NCBI GenBank assembly: GCA_018060945.1
Contig: JAGOVB010000003.1
Coordinates: 20,390-59,499 of the forward strand
Reading direction: 5' to 3'
Source: Minisyncoccota bacterium
GTDB lineage: Bacteria; Patescibacteriota; Minisyncoccia; Phycocordibacterales; PALSA-1337
DNA: 39,110 nucleotides
The notes below the pieces were generated by a model. The model ran no database searches. It was not told the origin of the DNA and worked only from the letters and a program-made list of their open reading frames with translations. Made by a program: the position numbers and the translations under genes. This document shows positions 23,727-32,516 of this stretch, piece by piece (the first letter of the stretch is position 1; each line of letters begins with the position of its first letter).

Positions 23727-26216
23727 ATGAGAAAAATACTTTTATTTATAGTCATATTTTTACCAAGCCTTACACACGCAGAGACAATAGTCCCCGCAGG
23801 GATAGAATCAGACCTGTGGATAAAGCAATATAGTCCCTACATTATAAATTCAGACACTATTGTAAGTGGCACGCTAACCATCGAGCCAGGAGTTGTTGTG
23901 CAGATGGGGCATGCAGATATAGACTCTTTTAAAATAGTTGGATCAATACAGGTAAAAGGTAGTCAGGACGATCCGGTTATATTTGAGTCATATGGGGATG
24001 AGGAAAAGAATTGGTCACTAAATATAGATTCTTCTGAGGGATCAGAGATACAACATGCGATATTTCGAAATTCTCTGAATGCAGTCACAATCAAAGATTC
24101 AAAAGTGAGTTTTAGAGACGTGAGCTTTTCTAGGTTGTCTTTTTGCTTGAGTGTAGATCACTCGAGTATCAGTTTGGTTCGAGTAGAGTTCGAACAGTGT
24201 CAAAATGGATCAATCTTTTCAGACCAAGGAGACATAACACTCGACAGTGTCATCCTTGATGGAAACAATGAAGTCGACGGAGTCTTTGTTAATAACTATT
24301 CATCATTAAACATCGTCTCGTCTACGTTCAAAAACTTATCGAATGCTATTCTTTCTGATAATTCGACTGTACGTATTGATAAAACATCATTTGTAGATAA
24401 TAGAACTGGAATATCCACAAAATTATCAGACATTGTAGTTGAGTGGGGTGTGTTCAAGAATAATGACACAGCAGTGGCAGTCTTCAAAAATGGTCCGATA
24501 TTTTCAGGAGGGGAAGGAAATATTTTTTCACCGAAAGACCAAGTGATCATCCATAATAGTGAATTTGTCGAATCTGCATCGAATGATATCAACAACACTT
24601 CAGACATAACAGTAGATGCAACAAACAATTGGTGGGGGACAGATGAAGGTCCAAAGAAAAACACTGGTTACGTCGCAGTAGATCCATGGATAGTTAGAAA
24701 GAAAGATTGTTGCTCAAGCATACTATTTATCCCTGGTTTCCAAGCGAGCAGATTGTCGATCTCAGGCAATCAGTTGTGGGAACCAAACAGAAACGCTGAT
24801 GTCGAAAAGCTATTTCTAGACGAAAAAGGTCAATCAAGCACTTCTGTCTCCGTTGACTCAATCATCGACAAGGGCATCGGCTACAAGATATACGACGCTC
24901 TAATCCAAGCACTGAACAATGTAGTCGAATCAGGTGCTGTCGCCGCATGGCAGCCTTTTCCATATGACTGGAGGCGTAACCAGATGGATGTAGCTCTAGA
25001 TATACTCCCCACGATCCAGTCACTGGCCTCAAGCTCGATTACGGGGAAGGTAAATATCGTATCCCATAGCAATGGTGGGTTGATAGCAAAAGCGTTACTA
25101 AAGTTACTTAGGGACAAGGGGAAAGAAAACCTTATCGATGCACTCGTGTTTATTGCAGTCCCACACATAGGTACCCCCAAAGCAATTGCCTCACTACTCT
25201 ACGGGTACGATCAACAGATTGCAAAGGGCCTCATACTCAACAAAAAGATTGCACGGCAGCTGGGCTACAATACGCCCGGAGCCTACGGCCTTTTGCCCAG
25301 CGCTTTTACTGCGCCTACCACTGGCGTAGCTTCTTCATCAAAAGATATTGAAAGCCCGATGTTACTAAATAAGTATTTAGCCAGTGAAGCAAAGAAATTG
25401 CATCAGGCCCTAGATCAAATCAATTTTCCTAGGATGTTTTCGATCACTGGGTGGAATATGCCTACACCCAATTCTCTCAGCACGACTACTTTGCTAGGTG
25501 ATGGAACTGTGATTGCAAGTAGTAGTGATATATTCAAAAATAGTTATTTCTTCGACCTGAAGAAATACGGTCAAGGTATTGGTCATGCAAATATAACTGA
25601 AGCCACCCCCGTCTTGGCTCTCTTGAAGGATATCGTACTGAGTACTACTGACTCACAATCAGCATACACATCTTTCATAAGCAAAGACTATCCTAAAGTC
25701 TCAGTCGATACATTGGAAATAAAGATGTTTTCACCAGTTGATATTCATGTGTACGATAGCGAGGGACGGCACACTGGTCCGGCCCTGAACCAGCAAGAGA
25801 GGGAGCAAGAAATGGATATCGAACCCGGTCTCATATCATTTGTTGACGAAGAGATCCCCGGTAGTAGCTACAGTGATATGGGGGTAAAGACAATATCTGT
25901 ACCAAATACAGGTACATATATTATAAAAGGCATCGGAACTGATAATGGAGTATTTACTTTGCAAACAAGCGTGTTGAACGGAGAAGGCGAAGAAAAGATT
26001 TTAGCACGATACGAAGAGCTCCCCGTATTAAAAGACTCTAAAATCGAGCTCAGTCTAAATACAGCTTCAACTACACCAGATAACCTAAAGATAGATATAG
26101 AAAATGACGGAATATTTGAGAAGACAATAAGGCCAAATAAATCAAAGAAAAAGATTTTCCCATATATTAAAAAACACGAATACCACAGATATCTACGTGA
26201 CTACTTTAAGGATTGA
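23727..26216 (+). CDS. Secreted beta-helix + LCAT/lipase-like alpha/beta hydrolase
   Basis: 829 aa. Signal peptide (cleavage about residue 18, THA). Residues ~30-315 look like a right-handed parallel beta-helix: repeated short strands such as GTLTIEPGVVVQMG, NAVTIKDSKVSFRDVSF, NWWGTDEG (a phrase common in beta-helix surface proteins). Residues ~330-630 are an alpha/beta hydrolase of the lecithin:cholesterol-acyltransferase/PGAP1-like group: oxyanion line FIPGFQASRL (about 336), QPFPYDWRRN, nucleophile elbow SHSNGG with Ser448, acid GDGTV with Asp592, and His620 in GIGHANI. The triad is therefore complete. The C-terminal ~190 residues are beta-rich with no named family. Likely acts outside the cell on lipids or acylated host surface material; substrate unknown. 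Its 3' end contains the -35 of the rplJ promoter. Confidence 0.82.
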   Translation: MRKILLFIVIFLPSLTHAETIVPAGIESDLWIKQYSPYIINSDTIVSGTLTIEPGVVVQMGHADIDSFKIVGSIQVKGSQDDPVIFESYGDEEKNWSLNIDSSEGSEIQHAIFRNSLNAVTIKDSKVSFRDVSFSRLSFCLSVDHSSISLVRVEFEQCQNGSIFSDQGDITLDSVILDGNNEVDGVFVNNYSSLNIVSSTFKNLSNAILSDNSTVRIDKTSFVDNRTGISTKLSDIVVEWGVFKNNDTAVAVFKNGPIFSGGEGNIFSPKDQVIIHNSEFVESASNDINNTSDITVDATNNWWGTDEGPKKNTGYVAVDPWIVRKKDCCSSILFIPGFQASRLSISGNQLWEPNRNADVEKLFLDEKGQSSTSVSVDSIIDKGIGYKIYDALIQALNNVVESGAVAAWQPFPYDWRRNQMDVALDILPTIQSLASSSITGKVNIVSHSNGGLIAKALLKLLRDKGKENLIDALVFIAVPHIGTPKAIASLLYGYDQQIAKGLILNKKIARQLGYNTPGAYGLLPSAFTAPTTGVASSSKDIESPMLLNKYLASEAKKLHQALDQINFPRMFSITGWNMPTPNSLSTTTLLGDGTVIASSSDIFKNSYFFDLKKYGQGIGHANITEATPVLALLKDIVLSTTDSQSAYTSFISKDYPKVSVDTLEIKMFSPVDIHVYDSEGRHTGPALNQQEREQEMDIEPGLISFVDEEIPGSSYSDMGVKTISVPNTGTYIIKGIGTDNGVFTLQTSVLNGEGEEKILARYEELPVLKDSKIELSLNTASTTPDNLKIDIENDGIFEKTIRPNKSKKKIFPYIKKHEYHRYLRDYFKD

Positions 26217-26241
26217 CATATAGGTATTTAAAATGTAATAT
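26213..26241 (+). promoter_or_regulatory. Strong sigma-70 promoter of rplJ-rplL
   Basis: TTGACA (26213-26218), 17-nt spacer, TAATAT (26236-26241). The -35 overlaps the stop codon of the upstream hydrolase gene. Confidence 0.88.
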
Positions 26242-26248
26242 GGCACAC

Positions 26249-26300
26249 AAGGTCAGAGAAAGTAGGCGTTCATAAGTCCTACCGAGATAAACTCAACCTT
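26249..26300 (+). promoter_or_regulatory. L10 ribosomal-protein leader (autoregulatory)
   Basis: Outer stem AAGGT (26249-26253)/ACCTT (26296-26300), purine-rich asymmetric internal loop (CAGAGAAA opposite CGAGATAAACTCA), inner stem GTAGG (26262-26266)/CCTAC (26278-26282). A two-helix element with a purine-rich internal loop between an r-protein promoter and rplJ matches the L10 leader class, bound by L10(L12)4 to repress the operon. Confidence 0.72.
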
Positions 26301-26333
26301 AGGTCGTATTATTAGTCGTTAAAAATCTTACGT

Positions 26334-26822
26334 ATGGCACTTTCAAAAAATAAAAAGAAAGAAGTGATTGAGAAGCTCGAAGGAGCTATCAAAGATGCCA
26401 AGTCGGTTGTATTCGTAAACTTCCATGGTCTAAAAGTGGGGGACACGACACAATTTCGACGAAAGCTCCGTGCAAATGGAGTAGGATTCTATGTCTCAAA
26501 GAAAACGCTAGCAAAGCGAGCTCTCGATACAAAGAAATATGAAGGCACTATGCCAGAGCTATTGGGTGAAGTAGGTATCGCATATAGCGCAGACCTTATC
26601 GCTCCAGCTCGAGAAGTCTACGAATTCCAAAAGAAATTCAAAGACAATCTTTCTATCCTCGGTGGTGTATTTGAATCAAAATACATGAACAAGGAAGAAA
26701 TGTTGGCAATAGCCCTCATCCCTTCACAGGACACACTTCGTGGTATGTTCGTCAACGTCATCAATTCTCCTATACAGGGATTTGTTATGGCACTTAGTGA
26801 GATAGCAAAAAAGAAAGCTTAA
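26334..26822 (+). CDS. rplJ: Ribosomal protein uL10
   Basis: Base of the ribosomal stalk; binds 23S rRNA and carries the L7/L12 dimers. 162 aa, usual length. MALSKNKKKEVIEKLEGAI, SVVFVNFHGLKV, QFRRKLRANGVGFYVSKKTL and the C-terminal helix segment are typical. The L11-L1 pair that often precedes rplJ is not here; instead the gene has its own promoter and leader. No Shine-Dalgarno before the ATG. Confidence 0.95.
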   Translation: MALSKNKKKEVIEKLEGAIKDAKSVVFVNFHGLKVGDTTQFRRKLRANGVGFYVSKKTLAKRALDTKKYEGTMPELLGEVGIAYSADLIAPAREVYEFQKKFKDNLSILGGVFESKYMNKEEMLAIALIPSQDTLRGMFVNVINSPIQGFVMALSEIAKKKA

Positions 26823-26838
26823 TAATTTATAAAAATAT

Positions 26839-27222
26839 ATGGAACCAGTAGAAATCCCAGCAAAATTCAAGTCACTCGTTGAATCAATCGAGACAATGTC
26901 AGTACTTGAACTCAATGAACTCGTTAAATTACTAGAAAAGAAGTTCGGAGTATCTGCGGCAGCAGTTGCAGTAGCAGCTCCAGTATCAGCAGGGGCAGCA
27001 GCAGATGAAAAATCATCATTCGCTGTACACCTTACATCAGCAGGCGAACAGAAGATCGCGGTGATCAAGGTTATCAAGGAAGCTCTAGGTCTAGGTCTAA
27101 AAGAAGCAAAGGACCTCGTAGACGGAGCTCCAGCATTGGTAAAGGACGGAGTAAAGAAGGATGATGCAGAAAAGATGAAGAAAGACATCGAAGCTGCAGG
27201 AGGAAAGGTAGAATTGAAATAA
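26839..27222 (+). CDS. rplL: Ribosomal protein bL12 (L7/L12)
   Basis: Multi-copy stalk protein that recruits translation GTPases. 127 aa: N-terminal dimerisation helices ([20 protein letters not shown]), Ala-rich hinge ([16 protein letters not shown]), and the highly conserved C-domain ([35 protein letters not shown]). Coupled to rplJ with a 16-nt gap lacking a Shine-Dalgarno. A strong terminator follows. Confidence 0.97.
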   Translation: MEPVEIPAKFKSLVESIETMSVLELNELVKLLEKKFGVSAAAVAVAAPVSAGAAADEKSSFAVHLTSAGEQKIAVIKVIKEALGLGLKEAKDLVDGAPALVKDGVKKDDAEKMKKDIEAAGGKVELK

Positions 27223-27232
27223 ATAAGACCAC

Positions 27233-27259
27233 AAAAAAGAGCCTGCGAGGCTCTTTTTT
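27233..27259 (+). terminator. Intrinsic terminator of rplJ-rplL
   Basis: AAAAAAGAGCC (27233-27243), 5-nt loop, GGCTCTTTTTT (27249-27259). Confidence 0.95.
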
Positions 27260-27262
27260 GTA

Positions 27263-27280
27263 TGCTAGAATAAACCCGCT
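27263..27280 (+). promoter_or_regulatory. Extended -10, near-leaderless start
   Basis: TGCTAGAAT (hexamer TAGAAT 27266-27271), 9 nt before the ATG at 27281; predicted leader of 0-3 nt. Confidence 0.5.
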
Positions 27281-27901
27281 ATGGATATATTAGAAAAACT
27301 TTTCGGAACGACTGCAAAGGTAAAAATCATGCGTTTATTCCTTTTTAATCCTGAATACGTGTTCAGTCTAGATGAGATTATTGAAAGAGGAAAGATGACC
27401 GGCAAGGAGGTTAAAAATGAATTACCGGATCTTATAAAAACAGGTCTGATTCGAAAAAAACCTTTTATCAAAGATGTCATCGTCGTAAAGAAGAAAAAGA
27501 CAGTAACGAAACGAATAAAGGGGATAGGATATCTGCTCGACGGTAAGTTTCCATACCTCAATGCTTTAAAAACATTACTCATCTCTGTGAGTCTACATTC
27601 TCATGATGATATTGCTAGACGATTTTCTAAGGTAGGGAAAATCAAGGCGTTGATTGTCGCAGGGGTATTTATTCAGGATTGGGAAAGCCGTGTTGACCTC
27701 ATGATTGTCGGAGATGAGCTGGATAATGAGCGGATACACTCAATCGTTAAACTACTTGAGTCAGAGCTTGGTAAAGAGATCTCATATACTGCGCTCGATA
27801 CTGCAGACTTTGAATACCGTATCGGAGTATACGACAAACTAGTGCGTGATATTTTGGATTTTCCACACGTAAAAATAGTTGACCGTCTATCACTTAGTTA
27901 G
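27281..27901 (+). CDS. Winged-helix + degenerate nucleotidyltransferase-like protein
   Basis: 206 aa. Residues 1-~75 form a winged helix (LFGTTAKVKIMRLFLFNP, EVKNELPDLIKTGLIRKK) with a very basic wing (VVKKKKTVTKRIKG). Residues ~115-200 resemble a minimal nucleotidyltransferase fold: AGVFIQDWESRVDLMIVGDE recalls the GS...DxD line of MNT enzymes, but the GS pair is replaced by GV and only part of the Asp pair remains, so catalysis is doubtful. Proteins of this HTH+NTase layout occur in archaea and CPR bacteria as putative regulators. Probably DNA-binding; target unknown. Confidence 0.65.
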   Translation: MDILEKLFGTTAKVKIMRLFLFNPEYVFSLDEIIERGKMTGKEVKNELPDLIKTGLIRKKPFIKDVIVVKKKKTVTKRIKGIGYLLDGKFPYLNALKTLLISVSLHSHDDIARRFSKVGKIKALIVAGVFIQDWESRVDLMIVGDELDNERIHSIVKLLESELGKEISYTALDTADFEYRIGVYDKLVRDILDFPHVKIVDRLSLS

Positions 27902-27903
27902 TG

Positions 27904-27912
27904 TGGTATAAT
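27904..27912 (+). promoter_or_regulatory. Extended -10 of membrane-protein gene
   Basis: TGGTATAAT (hexamer 27907-27912). Predicted +1 about 27919, giving a leader of about 31 A/T-rich nt, so this gene is not leaderless. Confidence 0.6.
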
Positions 27913-27949
27913 TAGTGGGTATTATTAATAGTATTAACCATTAAAACAT

Positions 27950-28642
27950 ATGATGTTTGTAGCAGATTGGGGCCAAATCTTCACTAGTTCATTACAGGGG
28001 ATTTGGGTGGGTGTAGCGAGCTTTGTTCCTAGCCTTGTCTTCGCAGTTATTATCTTTGTTGTTGGATGGATTGTTGCTGTTCTTATCGAGCGAATCGTAG
28101 AGGCAGTATTCCGTTCAGTCAAAGTTGATAGTGCATTACGAGCGGCGGGTGTAGAAGAGACTGTGAGACGAGCAGGGTACTCTCTAAACTCTGGACGTTT
28201 TGTCGGAGCTCTTGTTAAGTGGTTTGTAATCGTTGTATTCCTTGTCGCATCATTCGATGTCCTAGGACTTAACGAGGTAAACAAATTCTTGAGCGATGTA
28301 GTTCTCGGTTATTTGCCAAAAGTAATTATAGCTGTATTGATGCTTATGGTATCAATCGTAGTTGCTGACGCAGCAAAGAAACTTGTAATTGCTTCATCAA
28401 AAGCAGCTCATCTTACTTCTGCAAACTTGCTCGGAAGTGTTACTAAGTGGGCTATTTGGATATTTGCAGTACTTACAGTACTTTTCCAGCTCGGTATCGC
28501 AGCTCCATTTGTACAAACACTATTCATGGGTGTTGTTGTTGCAATATCTCTTGCAGCAGGACTTGCATTTGGACTCGGTGGGAAAGAAGCAGCTTCAGAA
28601 CTTGTTTCAAAGTTGAAGCATGACGTTTCAAATCATCAATAA
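27950..28642 (+). CDS. Conserved-TM-helix (MscS-related) membrane protein
   Basis: 230 aa with five to six predicted helices. The repeated unit of the 'conserved TM helix' family (small CmpX/MscS-like proteins) is visible twice: VVGWIVAVLIERIVEAVFRS with GRFVGALVKWFVIVVFLVAS, then KVIIAVLMLMVSIVVADAAK with GSVTKWAIWIFAVLTVLFQL. The last helix (ISLAAGLAFGLGGKEAASEL) matches the pore-lining, Gly/Ala-rich TM3 of MscS channels. The large cytoplasmic cage of full MscS is absent. Possibly a small mechanosensitive channel. Two adjacent ATGs (27950, 27953). Confidence 0.82.
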   Translation: MMFVADWGQIFTSSLQGIWVGVASFVPSLVFAVIIFVVGWIVAVLIERIVEAVFRSVKVDSALRAAGVEETVRRAGYSLNSGRFVGALVKWFVIVVFLVASFDVLGLNEVNKFLSDVVLGYLPKVIIAVLMLMVSIVVADAAKKLVIASSKAAHLTSANLLGSVTKWAIWIFAVLTVLFQLGIAAPFVQTLFMGVVVAISLAAGLAFGLGGKEAASELVSKLKHDVSNHQ

Positions 28643-28650
28643 TTGAAACT

Positions 28651-28678
28651 CAAAAGACCCCCGAAAGGGGGTCTTTTG
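28651..28678 (+). terminator. Intrinsic terminator
   Basis: CAAAAGACCCCC-GAAA-GGGGGTCTTTTG: 12-bp perfect stem with a GNRA loop. It separates the membrane-protein gene from the rRNA locus. Confidence 0.92.
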
Positions 28679-28689
28679 CATTATGGGTA

Positions 28690-28717
28690 TTGACTTTATT
28701 TTAGCCTCGAGTATACT
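28690..28717 (+). promoter_or_regulatory. rRNA-region promoter P1
   Basis: TTGACT (28690-28695), 16-nt spacer, TATACT (28712-28717). Predicted +1 about 28724, the first base of the folded element below. Confidence 0.8.
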
Positions 28718-28723
28718 AATCAG

Positions 28724-28817
28724 CACATCCGAATATGGTAAAAAACTCACTAAAACAGCCGTAATACTAGCTCTAAACAAGTGATGTGTAACGGCCGCTT
28801 TAAAAAGAGCGGTTTTT
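28724..28817 (+). ncRNA. Candidate structured leader/small RNA with terminator, upstream of 23S
   Basis: CACATC (28724-28729) can pair with GATGTG (28783-28788), and GCCGT (28758-28762) with ACGGC (28791-28795). The two pairings interleave, so together they would make an H-type pseudoknot. Directly after is a terminator-like hairpin CCGCT (28795-28799)/AGCGG (28808-28812) plus TTTTT; its first base overlaps the ACGGC strand. This could be a small RNA or an attenuator in front of 23S. It matches no family I recognise. Confidence 0.4.
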
Positions 28818-28835
28818 AAATATTTCGGAGGCTAT

Positions 28836-28864
28836 TTGACAACTGAATATCAAAGGTTGAATTA
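28836..28864 (+). promoter_or_regulatory. Possible rRNA promoter P2
   Basis: Perfect TTGACA (28836-28841), 17-nt spacer, weak -10 GAATTA (28859-28864). It lies after the terminator-like hairpin and would transcribe 23S directly. Confidence 0.4.
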
Positions 28865-28910
28865 AGTTTAATGAAAGGTGTGAGAATGTGAGTTGTAATT
28901 GTGGTTTTTA

Positions 28911-28924
28911 GATTTCCTAATAGG
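28911..28924 (+). other. 23S processing stem, 5' strand
   Basis: GATTTCCTAATAGG is perfectly complementary over 14 nt to 32433-32446; the pair closes the 23S precursor for RNase III-type cutting. Confidence 0.85.
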
Positions 28925-29440
28925 AAATTTAAGAGCATATGGTGGATGCCTTGGCTAAAAGAGGCGATGAAGGACGCGACAGGCGGCGATACGCTTCGGG
29001 GAGGTGCCTAGTGACCGTTATATCCGAAGATTTCCGAATGGGGAAACCCCTCTCTTTCGAGAGAGACACATAACTTGATTATGTGAGCGCACCCTGGGAA
29101 GTAAAACATTTCAGTACCAGGTGGAAAAGAGACAAATATGTATTTCGCAAGTAGCGGCGAGCGAAAACGAAATAGCCCAAACTCATCCTTTATCATACGG
29201 CGCACGTAAGTGTTTCGTATGATAAAGGATGGGGGTTGTAAGGTGGGGACGTGATATTTATATCAGAAAAGTTACAAAATTATTTAATAGTAGAATGTTC
29301 TGGAAAGAACAGCCCTAGTAGGTGATAGCCCTGTAAACGAAATTAAATAGTCTTTTTTGTTCCCATTCTTGAGTACCTCGAGACACGAATAGCTCGGGGG
29401 AATCTGCCGGAACTAACCGGCAAGGCTAAATACTCTTTTA

Positions 29441-29482
<42 letters not shown>

Positions 29483-30053
29483 GCCCGTTAAGGGCGTTGA
29501 AATAATCCTGAAACCATATGTTTACAAGGAGTCGAAGCGGGTGCAAGTCCGCGACGGCGTGCCTATTGAAGAATGAGCCAACGAGTTTTAGCATACTGCA
29601 GGCTAAGGTCGAGAGACTGGAGCCATAGGGAAACCGAGTATGAATAGTGCGATCGTAGTATGCTAAAGACCCGAAGCCAGGTGAGCTTGCCTTGAGCAGG
29701 ATGAACTTCTGAGAAATCAGAAGGAAGGTCCGAACGATAGAGTTGTGCAATTCTCTTCGATGACTTGAGGTAAGGAGTGAAAAGCTAATCGAACCTGGTA
29801 ATAGCTGGTTTTCTCCGAAATAGCTTTTGGGCTAGCGTTAGACGTACCCACGTGGGGTAGAGCACTGGAAGGTCTTGACAGGTCGAAAGATCCCGAGACC
29901 TATCAAACTCCGAATACACGTGGTCAAATATCTAGCAGTTAGACGGTGGGGGCTAAGCTCCATGCGTCAAAAGGGAAACAGCCCGGACCTCCATTTAAGG
30001 TCCCTAAATTTACGTTAAGTACACTTAAGGTGGTGAAGTTTCTTAAACAATGA

Positions 30054-30085
<32 letters not shown>

Positions 30086-30891
30086 GAAAGCGTAACAGCT
30101 CACTCATCGAGAGACTTTGCGCCGCAGATAATCGGGGTTTAAACGTAATACCGAAACTGAGGATGCGTTCTTTCTTCGGAAAGATCGCGTGGTAGGAGAA
30201 TTTTCTGTTCTGCGTTGAAGGTGAAGGGGTGACCCACACTGGAGCGTACAGAAGTAAGAATGTTGGCACAAGTAACCGCAATGCGGGTGAGATACCCGCA
30301 CGTCGAAAGATCAAGGTTTCCTTTGCGATGTAGATCAGCGAAGGGTTAGTCGGGCCTAAGGGAATGGCAAACGCCGTACCCGATGGACACATGGTTAATA
30401 TTCCATGACTTTTACGTAGAATGAGGGAGGGACGAAGTGCAGTATGTATCGCATGTTATTGGATTTGTGTGCATTCTATAAGGGCGCTCTCTAGGTAAAT
30501 CCGGAGACTGATTTAAATATCGGGTCTAAGTAGCGTGCAAATGTTGGGGTTCGCCCTTGCAAATGATACAAAGCGCGCTTTCGAGAAAATCTTCTAAGTT
30601 TATCTACGTAAAAACCGTACCGTAAACCGACACAGGTGATCAGGGCGAGTAGCCTAAGACGAACGAGTGAGAGGTCTCCAAGGAACTCGGCAAAAAAGCA
30701 GCCGTAACTTCGGAATAAGGCTTGCCCATAATAAAATATGGGCCGCAGCGAAAGTATCTCTGGCGACTGTTTATCAAAAACACAGCTCCCTGCGAACACG
30801 TAAGTGGATGTATAGGGGGTGACACTTGACCAATGCCGGTAGGTCAAACAACGGCGGTGCGATTATATCAAGCTGACTGTTGTAAGCCCCG

Positions 30892-30926
<35 letters not shown>

Positions 30927-31146
30927 TCTCGGTTTATCTTCGGATGAACCGAGACGGACTAGGACTGTTATATAGCAAAAGTGTAGTTTAGAGAAAACAG
31001 ATCAAATATGTTACATAAACAAGCTACCTGCAATTCAAGAAATTGATTGTGGAGTCCATGTGGGCAAATAGAGACCAGCACCACACATCCGACTTCCGAA
31101 AGGGAAGGATGAAGATAGAGTCCTACTGTGCTTAAAGGAATAGTAG
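30927..31146 (+). ncRNA. Group I intron in 23S at site L1931, no ORF
   Basis: The 5' exon stops at CCTAAGGT (U1931 in E. coli numbering) and the 3' exon resumes at AGCGAAATTCC. The last 5' exon base is U and the last intron base is G, as group I splicing requires. The core R element AGAGACCAGC (31070-31079), a P8 hairpin with GAAA loop, and the S element GAAGATAGAGTCC (31111-31123) are in the right order; P9 (CTACT/AGTAG) closes at the end. The intron opens with an 8-bp hairpin TCTCGGTT/AACCGAGA capped by TTCG. 220 nt, too small for a homing endonuclease. The guide pairing P1 is not clean by eye. Confidence 0.9.
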
Positions 31147-31809
31147 AGCGAAATTCCTTGTCAGGTAAGTTCTGACGCGCACGAATAGTGTAACGACTGG
31201 AGAACTGTCTCGGAGACTTGCTCGGTGAAAATACAGTACCGGTGAAGATGCCGGTTACCTGCAGTTAGACGAAAAGACCCTAGAAGCTTTACTGCAATTT
31301 TTCGTTGAGTGTATATTTATTATGCGTAGCGTAGATGGTAGGATTTGAAGCTCACCTCTCGGGGTGGGTGGATCCGTCGATGAAACACCATTCTTAATTG
31401 ATATACATTCTAACCACAGTGGAAAAACCACCGTGAGACAGCGGATGATGGGCAGTTTTAGTGGGGCGCTATCCTCCTAAAAAGTAACGGAGGAGCCTAT
31501 TAAGGTCAGCTAGCCGTGAATGGAAACCATGGCGATAGTGTATAGGCACAAGCTGGCTTGACTGTGAGACGTACTTGTCGAGCAGACGCGAAAGCGGAGC
31601 TAAGTGAACCGACCTTTCGCATTAGATGCGGGGGAAGATTATCGGATAAAAGCTACTCTAGGGATAACAGGCTGGTTGCGCCTGAGCGTTCATAGCGGCG
31701 GCGCAGTTCGGCACCTCGATGTCGGCTCAACTTATCCTGGGGCTGGAGAAGGTCCCAAGGGTTTGGCTGTTCGCCAATTAAAAAGTTACGCGAGCTGGGT
31801 TCAGACCGT

Positions 31810-32149
31810 TTAGTAGTTAAATACGACACGGTCTCGAGTGTGAGAAATGCATGTGAGTGAAGAAGAGTGTTGTGATCTTTGACTGTTAAACAGTCTGAAT
31901 CACTTCGAGTCTTTTTCGTCTAAAAAAAGATAATAAGTATAGGAAGTTTGACCAATCATACACGGCGGTCCTCCATAGAAATATGGAAGTGATCAAGTCG
32001 ATTAGTATCGGTGGAAGTCCATTTGCGCCCGCGAATGGATCATACCGAGGGAAGTTTGTGAATTTCACAGACACCCGTAGAGACTAAACATCGACCATCC
32101 GAAAGGATGAAGCTATAGTCCATTGCAACGAGTAATCGTTGGTAACAAG
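31810..32149 (+). ncRNA. Group I intron in 23S at site L2593, no ORF
   Basis: Interrupts the peptidyl-transferase region between CAGACCGT (U2593) and CGTGAGACAGG. 5' exon ends in U and intron ends in G (32149). The R element GTAGAGACTAAA (from 32078), a P8 hairpin CATCC-GAAA-GGATG, and the S element GAAGCTATAGTCC (32109-32121) are textbook. An internal guide ACGGTCT near 31837 is fully complementary to the exon AGACCGT; it would pair the splice-site U with A rather than the usual G. About 340 nt with no coding frame. Confidence 0.92.
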
Positions 32150-32291
32150 CGTGAGACAGGTTGGTCTCCTATCTACTGCAGGCGTTGATTCTTGAGGAGA
32201 TTTGACTCTAGTACGAGAGGACCGAGTTGAACTGACCTCTGGTGTATCTGCTGTCCTGCCAAGGGCAACGCAGAGTAGCTATGTCGGGCAT

Positions 32292-32324
<33 letters not shown>

Positions 32325-32432
32325 AGCTCCAAGATTAGGAATCGTTTGAGATCCGTAAGAGATGATTACGTTGATAGGCTTTAGGTGTACGCACAGTAAT
32401 GTGTTCAGCCGTGAAGTACTAATCCATCGACT

Positions 32433-32446
32433 CCTATTAGGAAATC
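32433..32446 (+). other. 23S processing stem, 3' strand
   Basis: CCTATTAGGAAATC, perfect complement of 28911-28924. Confidence 0.85.
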
Positions 32447-32516
32447 TGGAAGTCACAGTTACAAAGCATGTTCCAAACTTTTCATTTAAACAAAAAAACC
32501 TAGTATTTGAATATTC

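Noticed and set aside
31810-32149. Homing endonuclease gene inside the larger intron
   Set aside because: The intron is about 340 nt, no LAGLIDADG, GIY-YIG or HNH motif appears in any frame, and the only long frame touching it runs into the exon.
32447-32516. tRNA between 23S and 5S
   Set aside because: The ~70 nt spacer shows no cloverleaf, T-loop GTTC or acceptor pairing.
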